This document shows positions 56,740 through 64,000 of a stretch of DNA of 64,000 bases, piece after piece (the stretch's first letter is position 1; every line of letters begins with the position of its first letter). A program made the position numbers and the translations under genes. The notes below the pieces were generated by a model, which was not told where the DNA came from, did not search any database, and saw only the letters and a program-made list of their open reading frames with translations. Origin of the DNA: Symsagittifera roscoffensis (lineage: Eukaryota > Xenacoelomorpha > Acoela > Convolutidae); contig NC_087062.1 of NCBI RefSeq assembly GCF_963678635.1, forward strand, positions 7,550,193 through 7,614,192, written 5' to 3'.

Positions 56740-56899
56740 TATTGCATGTAAAATTCCTGAACTTTTTGTAATTAATTTAAAAATCGAAGGCGGATTTGCC
56801 TTGAATTACTTTAGAAGCAACCAAGACCCTCGAAAATTTTGTGAAGATTTTCCGTGTGTTTGAATTATCTTTTCTGCTCTCACAAGGTTCCATTTACAG

Positions 56900-57064
56900 G
56901 TGTTGTTTTGGGGGCTTCGGGGTCTGAAGCGGATCAACTTCATGAAGGTGGACAAGCCCAAGGTCATCATAGAAGTCGGCAACTCCATGTTGGTCTCGGA
57001 GGCCATCTTGGACATCGAGAGGAGACCAAACTTCACGATCCCTGTCAAGTTCATCGCCGAAATT
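56900..57064 (+). CDS. OTOF: Otoferlin-like ferlin, exon between C2D and C2E
   Basis: The 165-bp exon has acceptor TTCCATTTACAG and donor ATT|GTGAGT. It is phase 0 at both ends. It begins VLFWGLRGLKRINFMKVDKP, a signature of ferlins (V-L-x-W-G-L-R-x-L-K-R) at the start of the C2-like segment between C2D and C2E. It continues with a P-N-F motif and PVKFIAEI. The ferlin exon that should follow lies beyond the second retroelement copy, outside the window. The donor is followed after 91 bp by the LTR of the second element. Confidence 0.92.
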
Positions 57065-57155
57065 GTGAGTCACTTGAGCAGAAACAAATAATACATCAAA
57101 ATGTTTCCAAACGATATCTAGTTACAGAGTTATTCATAAAAATAAACCTCCCAAT

Positions 57156-57565
57156 TGAGTTAGAACCGAGGTGGTTAACTCATAGAGTAATTTCGGATAG
57201 GGTACACCGTCTGCTCGTCACGCTATCTTATTTTCGGCCGGATAGATTCGTGCAACTTCTTAGTCTAATACCGATCCTAATCTTACTCTTATACTATCTA
57301 GTCTCAGGTTGTTTAACTAGTCTCTGCTAGGCTCAATAGATCTAGGGTATACTGGTTTATTGCGGCTGCTGAAGTTCTCTTGGAGAGGCAACTAATTTCT
57401 AAGTTAAATTCAAATCTCTCTGGTGCTGAAATTACAAGTAATTTCAGCACTTAAAAATAAGTGGGTTGTTAGTTAGATGGATCATGATTGGTTAATATTA
57501 AATACTTTACAGTGGTAAAATATCTAATTTATCCAATCATAAAATGTAGTTTAGATCAGGTTCCA
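57156..57565 (-). repeat. 3' LTR of the second retroelement copy (410 bp)
   Basis: On the - strand it starts TGGAACCTGA and ends with a variant of the CCTAACTCA terminus (CTAACTCA). Several substitutions and small indels distinguish it from the copy 1 LTRs, for example around 57370-57392. It is an older or separately derived insertion. Confidence 0.9.
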
Positions 57566-59064
57566 CCCATCCGGGTTTTACAGAGTTTTTTAGAATAGTC
57601 TTTCTGCAATTTAAAGGATGGATGATGGACGTTGGTATTTGGCGAACATCATATTTCTTCTGGGTTTTCTTGTTAGAGAAGTTCCAGGTTCAATCGCTGT
57701 GTCTTCTCATGACAACGACTGGGTTTTCGCAACAAACTCAAATCTGATTTCAGAATGGTTGGCTATGACAGGTTTTTCTGTTCCATGTAGAGAACTTCTT
57801 TTGTGTTCAACCTAGTCTGGGAATGGCGTGGAGATTGTGCGTGGAGGGGATGCCTGGTTACTCGGATCTGTACGTATACTTGAACATCGAGGTGGTCATT
57901 GGTCTAGTTCAATGAAGTCCTTTTCTGCGAAGTCAAGTCGTACTCTAAATCCTTTGAGTTGTGATTGTGGACGGCATATTGATTGTGGTTGGCCATTCTT
58001 TTTAGAGTGTAGTGGTGTCCTTTTGTCTTTGGATGTTCGTCTTTGGTGTTGTATGCTGATCTATATACTGCAAAGTATGTTTTACATTTTATAAAATTTT
58101 TATTAGTTTAATGTTTTAATTATGATTTTGATTAGTTGTTTTCACAAAAGCTTTTTGTTTTAGTTCGGTCATTTTGAAGAGTTACTCACCCTTGAGTATC
58201 TCTTATTAAAAATAGGAGTGTGGTCACAAAGCGTGGATGTAGCGCGGTGGGTTAGGCCGGCTATAGAGCATGCTCAGGACGTCCTCTCTGGTGGGTTAGG
58301 CCAGGAGTGGGAGTATGATTTCGTGCGGTTTTCGTGAGAGTTCCTGTTATGTGATAACGTTTTATGTTGGGTTTATAGTGGTTTTTCTTATGTTTCGTTG
58401 GTTGTGTCTTTTTTTCAAAAATCAAATTGTTTTTGGTATGGGTTTGTCTTTCGATTTTTTTGTGTTTTATTATTTCTTTCTTAGACTTTATAATAGTCTT
58501 CATAAGAATAAATTATCCAGTTTTAAACTGGGTTAATCCGGTTTGGGTACCGTTGGTTTCCTTTTCTTAGTCATGCTGTTATTCTATGTGTTGTGGTGTT
58601 TAGTAAGCTGCGTTGGTTAGTTTTCTTTAGTATATAATTCCTTTCCAACCGGGTTAAAGGAAAGTTTGAAACTTGTTATCGTGTGTTAGAGTTGTTGAGT
58701 GTGAAAGCTTGAAACTGAAATTCATTATTTAAACAATTCTTCGTGGGCAAGCTGTGCGAGTTTGGATAGAATTCTTGTGCGAGTGAATGAAAATATCGAG
58801 TACTGCATTTTCGTTTTATCAATTTACTACATAGAATTTCAATTTTACTGCTAGTTTTGGGGGAAAATTAAGTTACAAATTTTCATCATTATTAGAATAA
58901 CTGCTTTTAGGGAAATAATTTATAAATTAATTTACTACATTGGTATGAATTTTATTGAATTTATCTAGTGCAAAATATTAATAGAGTTTTGAATGAAGAA
59001 GTTTTCTATTTTTTATTTTTCTTTTGTGTAATTTGAAGGTGATCGTGGGATGAAGACTAAAAAT
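57566..59064 (-). other. 3' untranslated part of the second retroelement copy
   Basis: Equivalent of 28585-30122, diverged with small indels. A frame on the + strand at 57618-57815 has an ATG but the matching part of copy 1 is disrupted. The frame at 57828-58094 begins with GTG. I do not call either a gene. Confidence 0.5.
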
Positions 59065-59140
59065 CTAAATAAGACATGGATAGGAATGGTTAGTATTTAT
59101 TTCAAATTTATTAGTAGAGAATATGATAAATTATACTTAC
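59065..59140 (-). other. Small spliceosomal intron in the second copy (76 nt)
   Basis: On the - strand: CAG|GTAAGTATAATT, a TACTAAT and a TACTAAC, then TCTTATTTAG. It corresponds to 28506-28584. The splice signals are the same but the interior aligns poorly. Confidence 0.65.
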
Positions 59141-60884
59141 CTGTTAGTCGTCGGGGAAAAACCGTGGGGGAAGATGTCGTGTATTATGTCGGAATTTGTT
59201 AGTAATTTTGCTAGTATGCGAATGATGTTTTTAGTTTGAAGCAGTGGCCAAAACAATTGAAGTGCTTTAATGGTTTTTAGTTCTTCAGTGCCAACTGCAA
59301 AATCATAAGGTGTGTTTTGGATGAGATTATATAATTTGTGATTGTATTTAGTGTTGTGAATGAATTCTAATATCGGGATTTCTATAGGTTGGACAAATTC
59401 ATGTGGGATAAGGAAGGGTCTGGATTCTTCTGCGTTGAAGGTCTTCGTGATGGGACAAAAAATATACATTTGGGTTATGGGGTCATTATTGCGAAGAATA
59501 CCGTGAAGGTTAGAATCTTTGATGCAATATGTGAAGTTAAGAAAAAATGGTGAAGTGTACTTAGAGTTAATAAATTGAAAACGATGGTGTGGTTGTCTTG
59601 ATGGAGTGTGTAGATCAAAGTGATTTTGTATGAAGCGATAATATGTGTATGTGTGGGTTTGTTTAGTGCGTAACATAATGTCGTGTGAGCAGTGCAAATC
59701 TCGTTCATGTGGTGCAAGGAAATGAAAGGTTAGTGAAAATAATTGAAATTTTTCTTTAAAACTTTCGTAAGCTTGTGTGTCGGTTAGTGCTTCAGAAATG
59801 ATGTGATCGAATGTGATCTGTGATTTGTGGGTTAGCGAAACGGTCATCATCTAAAAATTGGTCTTGGTTAGCTCAGATGATGTTATGATCGTAATATTCT
59901 AGCGTATATTCGTTAGCTCGGGGTGCAGTGTATGTTTTTAGTGACTTTTTATATCCTATATAAGTAAATTGTCTATGTGTTAGGGGTGTGGTGAGTCGAT
60001 ATAGCATATTTTGATTTCTTTCTATATCGATGTGAGTATTGGATAAAGGTAGGCAAAGGGGGTTAGTAAAATGATAATATGATGTCCAATGAAGTGTAGG
60101 CATTAAAACTTGTTCATCTACAAAACTACGTGTGTCGTTAGTGTCGTTAGGGGTATTCAAAGTATACTGTGGAAATGAGGGTAAGGTGATGGCTAAAAAA
60201 TCTTTTGTGTTAGTGTGATTTGGATGATTAATATATTCACGGGCTGTTCCTGGTTTTGTTGGAAATGGATGGTTTGGGAATTTTCTTTTGAAAGTGCGGT
60301 AAGCTCGATTAGTGCTAATTGATGATTCGGTGGATGTGGATGATGGTGCTAATGATGCGGTATAAGCTGAAGAGGGTGTAGGGGTAGGTGGGTTTGATGA
60401 TTCTATTGTGGATGAAATCTGGTTTATAGTGGGGTTTTCAAGGTGGAAGGGTTGTTGTTGTAGGGTGATAAAATTATCTAGTTCCTGGGAGATTTGGGGA
60501 GTATCTGGAGAATTGGATCATCGGTGTGAATGAAATGAAGAGTAGGTTGGGGTGACTTGTGAAGCATAAGAGGGTGTAGAAATGGATGGGAGTGGGTTAT
60601 TTGGTGGGGTTTTGAAAAGCTGAGGAGTTGGTTTGAAAATTATTGGATGGAGATGGTTCAGAATCTGCAAATTCATCAGGGGTTTCAATATTTGGGTTAT
60701 TGAGTTGTGAAATGGAGTATAAAACTGATATATGTGAATTAGTGTCTGAATTCATGCCTGATGTTACATTATTGGAAGGGAAATCGGGTGGCGGGAAAGC
60801 AAAAAGTGGAATCATTGTAATTGGAGTGTTGAGGTTGGTTGGATGGGAATTTGAGCGGTGTAGGGATCCAAGCTGTCGGCTCAT
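59137..60884 (-). pseudogene. Broken copy of the 601-aa ORF
   Basis: The start MSRQLGSLHRSNSHPTN is kept, again in an ATGA overlap with env. The frame is lost after about residue 85 by an indel near 60620. It reappears at 60160-59873, ends in a stop where copy 1 has Arg (AGA changed to TGA near 59877), then resumes at 59850-59137. A segment of roughly 20 codons is missing near 59815, and a one-base change alters the last residues. It is non-functional as it stands. Confidence 0.85.
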
Positions 60885-63495
60885 CGTGGGCTAAAAAAGT
60901 TATTATTTTGAGATTGAAAAGCGGTGGTATGGGGTTGTTCTATAATTTGTTCATATGTATTTTCATCTAGTGAATGATGTGTCATTATATGTTGAATGGG
61001 ACTTTGTGATATGGTTGGTCTAAAATTTGGATTATGTGTTATTGCTAAATTTCGAAAATTTCGTGGGGCTAGGGATATTGGATGGTTATGTGGTAGGGGT
61101 GGTAACTGTGGTGCTGTAGGCGTTATGTCTACATTATTATGTTCTTCGTCATATGTGTTCTGTCTTGTTGCTATTTTTGTGTTGTATTCTTTTATTTGTG
61201 CGTCTAAAAGAATTTTGTTTTTTGATGATGAAAAAATTCCAAAAAATCCTGCAAATAGTATGCGTGCTACACTTGCTTGTCTATTTACTTGTGTGTGTAT
61301 AGCGCATGTATTATAGATTCCTTTTAAAAGTGAAAAAAGAAATCCTATAAAGTTAAACATTGCGTATAAAATAGTTAATTTTTCTAAGATGTAATAGGGC
61401 CATCCTAGAAAATCAAGAATTTCATTTTTGAGTGTAACACAGCTAAAAATATTTATAGGTGAGATATCTTGTGGTCGGTATTTTTCACCGTTTAGATATA
61501 TATAGTCTTTAATGTCTTTAAAATATCCGCTATAGTCTTGTGTATAAATATCTGCAAATCCTGCGGTTTCGGCAAGTTTGCGTAAGTTTTGGTCAATTGA
61601 TTGTCTTTGTATAGTGTCCATTTGTGTTAATAATTCTTGGAATTGTTGTGTTCTAATGTGATGTTGGATATCGGATTTTGAATATATTCCAATTGACTGT
61701 AGGTCAAAATTTGGGTTTCGAGCAATAGCTCTTATGCTTTCAGGTGAAAATTTTTTGAGTGATTGCATTAATGTGGGATATGGGGTAAGAAGGTAGTATT
61801 TATCTTCATCAGGGTTCAGTTGTACTACATTGTGGCTATTTTCTGATCCACATGGGACTGCGGTATCCCAGAAATAGGTTCGTCTTGAAAGTGTGTCAAC
61901 GAAATGTACTTCATTCTTATAAAAGATAGGGATTCTTTTATAGCATCGTTTATCTTCAAAAACATATAGTGGTGATACTTTTTTGGTACAGGTATAAAAC
62001 CATAAAATGTTTCCTTCGTAGTCTAAAAAATTTGATCTATTTCCTGATAGTAAATATCCTGCGTAGGGTATTTTTAATACTGCTAGTGCAAGTGATTGTA
62101 GGATTTGTGTCCTTTCTAATTCGCATAATTGGTGAAGTGTTTCTAATTCAGCGAGTGACATTTCTTGAAAAATGCGGCTAATTGTGTAGTCTTATTTCAT
62201 ATCTAGGTGAATATCATAGTGGATATTACCGAAATATGTACTATTCATTAGTGATAGTTCTTGTAAACGTGTGCTTCTAGTATCATGGGGCTTTAGATGT
62301 CCACCAGGTTGACCTTTACTTTTTTGAAAATCAACTGGTATATATGATGTTCCTTCGTTTATAGGGTGACCTGTGGCGTATGGGTCGATTTTTACTTTTC
62401 CAGTGGTCATGTCGAATCCTTTTTCGTATTCAACTAATATCTCGGAGTATTGTGTTTTGTGAAGTGGATTTCTGTATTTACATGCAAGTTCTGTTTCTTG
62501 ATATATTTGAAAACGTGTCAATTTATTTTCTATATTGTGTATGTTTCTAAAATTAGAACTTTGTTTTCGTGATGGATGGACTTGTTCATATGGAATTGAT
62601 TGTATAAAATATTTTTCGTGAAAATTTATCATACGAGCGTGTATTTTTGCTACTTGAAATGTTGTACATGTGTCTTCGGGGAACCAAACAATTGTTGCTT
62701 GTGTTCGTGTTGTAGGGTCACAATAGCCTTGATCGTTTTTACAGGGTAATCTAATTCCTTGATCATTGTGTTGTCAGATAAATCGCGTGTGAGTTGTATT
62801 TTTTCGAGTTGTATTTTCCAATCGAAAAACATGATTTCTTGATATCCTTTATTTTTTGTGTCTGCTTTGCAGTTTGATGGGTCATTTGTACCAATGTGTG
62901 GTATCCAGTGTTTATCGTGTATGTCATAAGTTAATCTTCCGTGTGCGCCGTTGTATGGGTATTTTTCATCTAGTTTTATATGTCCTTGATATCTTTCAAG
63001 TTCTGCTTGATGTACAGAATCTGCAAAAACTTGGAAATATACTAATTTTCTATCTGTGTTTTTATTTCTTGTGATATTTAGTCTGATTAACTTGTTTTTA
63101 CAATCTTCGGGATTGAGATGTAAAAGTCGTTCGATATTACTCTGGTAGAACGATTCGTGGTCAAGTCGGTTTTTATTTCCATTTGAGACTTGTGAACAAT
63201 GGACTTTCTTTTCAGAAAATGTTGCTGTGAATTTATATCCTATAACTGTTGTTGCTCGGGCTTTTGAATAAAGTGTCGCTATTACATTTGTAGTTTCTAT
63301 GGCTTGTGGTTCTGTTTCGCATTGTGATACCTGATTTATTGCATACTTGTGTAGTGTTTTTTGTTCATTTTCTTCACAATCGTAATGTGTTACTAATAAA
63401 TCTTGGGGTCCTGATCGGGGGGAAGGGTTTATATTCTGATTGGAGATTACTAGAAAAAAGAGTTGGAGAAAAATTAATATTTTTAGAATATACAT
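60881..63495 (-). pseudogene. env: Broken copy of the envelope-like gene
   Basis: Starts MYILKILIFLQLFFLVIS at 63495. A 4-base deletion relative to copy 1 near 62775 shifts the frame, so the first frame runs out at 62650. The second segment (62632-62192) ends at a nonsense change. The third segment (62161-60881) keeps the conserved block (GNRSNF, CYKRIPIFY, FVDTLSRR) and the membrane anchor. Similarity to copy 1 stays high throughout, so the damage is fairly recent. Confidence 0.88.
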
Positions 63496-64000
63496 GTGTA
63501 TGATAATCCTGAGTATGGGTTATAAAATGTGATGTAACCAATTGTCTTTTTGGTATATCTGTCGTATTTGTAGATTACTTCAGTTGTTATAAATGGTGGT
63601 GGTAGTGATTGAGCTGTTATATTTGGTGGGTTTAATGGGTAGGGATGTTGAGTAATGTTGTTTAGTTTAACCGTGATTTCAAATTTTAATTGTAGACTAT
63701 TTTGTTGGAGTATTTGGATGTTATGATCACGAATGTCTTCGTGGATGTCTTGTCGATATTGTAGTCTATTAAGTGTCCAGTTGTGGAGTCGGTTACTTTC
63801 TGGGTGTTGTCCAAATAATGGTGGAGGTGCTGTGAATGTATTCCAGTCTAGTCTTAAAGGAATATTTGTTGATGATTGTTCTCGGTATCTAGCGTCGAGG
63901 TTATTTGGGAAACTTAAGTTAAAAGGCGGTGGTGAAATCTGACTGATTGATGGTGTTGATGGCAGTGATAATGTTTCTGGTAGTGATGAGGATGTTGTTG
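63483..64000 (-). CDS. ATG-less ORF of the second copy (partial, C-terminal part)
   Basis: On the - strand the frame is open from the window edge to a stop at 63485-63483 and overlaps the env start, as in copy 1. Changes against copy 1 are mostly substitutions that keep the frame (for example GQHPESNRLHNW against GQHQESNRLHNW). Its maintenance, while the env and downstream ORF of this copy are broken, may be chance over 170 codons. Confidence 0.6.
   Translation of the reverse strand, partial: TTSSSLPETLSLPSTPSISQISPPPFNLSFPNNLDARYREQSSTNIPLRLDWNTFTAPPPLFGQHPESNRLHNWTLNRLQYRQDIHEDIRDHNIQILQQNSLQLKFEITVKLNNITQHPYPLNPPNITAQSLPPPFITTEVIYKYDRYTKKTIGYITFYNPYSGLSYTCIF

Larger units (their letters stand above)
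31757..56899 (+). other. OTOF: Very long ferlin intron (25 kb), or intron plus an undetected linker exon
   Basis: Between the exons at 31595 and 56900, otoferlins usually have a variable linker of roughly 40 residues ending in R-P-x-L-x-x-x-R-V/I-E. I could not find it. A weak candidate for part of it is 31838-31870, between CACAG and GGTACT, reading VWDATNEQYK. The 200-N gap at 56540 lies in this interval and could hide an exon. The interval contains the nested TRIM gene, the A/B segmental duplication, tRNA-like sequences and tandem repeats, listed separately. At 34911-35930, 40684-41300 and 52910-53600 I see no genes. Confidence 0.6.
57156..64000 (-). mobile_element. Second copy of the 18.9-kb retroelement, 3' part, antisense to the ferlin gene
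   Basis: Reading on the - strand from 64000: ATG-less ORF (partial), env (broken), downstream ORF (broken), small intron, 3' untranslated part, 3' LTR ending at 57156. It corresponds to 23577-30530 of copy 1 with about 110 bp net loss and many substitutions. The 5' part with gag-pol continues past the window. Its target duplication cannot be checked because the other end is missing; the four bases next to the LTR are CAAT (57152-57155). Confidence 0.92.

Overview
The window is animal (metazoan) nuclear DNA: AT-rich, intron-dominated, full of tandem repeats and segmental duplications, with one 200-N scaffold gap. I cannot name the species. The host coding content is small. On the + strand, six exons (2882-3027, 3872-4079, 10897-11021, 30748-30885, 31595-31756, 56900-57064) with matching splice phases encode about 310 residues of the middle of an otoferlin-type ferlin, from the stretch before C2D through C2D to the segment leading to C2E. 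The gene enters from the left, leaves to the right, and covers at least 54 kb. Nested in its 25-kb intron on the - strand is a three-exon TRIM-like gene (RING, B-box, coiled coil, C-terminal domain; 40641-37372). Its 3' part has been copied twice into a head-to-tail segmental duplication (41858-48100 and 48101-52545) as decayed pseudogenes.

The most striking object is an 18,920-bp LTR retroelement at 11611-30530, inserted in the sense orientation into a 49-bp minisatellite inside a ferlin intron. It has 408-bp TG...CA LTRs that differ at one position, a 4-bp target duplication (ATTT), a primer-binding-site candidate and a 1.25-kb structured leader. It carries a single gag-pol frame of the Ty3/gypsy order (protease, RT, RNase H, integrase) and an 872-aa envelope-like glycoprotein. 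It also has an unusual set of extra ORFs: a basic pre-gag ORF, two small hydrophobic ORFs, a long ORF with no ATG, and a 601-aa ORF joined to env by an ATGA overlap. The gag-pol frame is interrupted inside the integrase zinc-binding domain, so this copy probably is not autonomous unless recoding occurs.

A second copy of the same family lies on the - strand from 57156 past the window end, 91 bp downstream of a ferlin exon. Only its 3' part is visible, and its env and downstream ORF are broken by frameshifts and stops. Comparing the two copies shows a small spliceosomal intron just after the last ORF: the splice sites and a TACTAAC branch point are kept although the intron body has diverged. 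This suggests the element uses regulated splicing as complex retroviruses do.

The rest is intron: a CpG-rich minisatellite of about 2.5 kb (6120-8660), arrays of about 49, 61 and 165 bp, TTGCAAGATC repeats, local duplications, two tRNA-like sequences and hairpin clusters. I see no bacterial genes, CRISPR arrays or rRNA.
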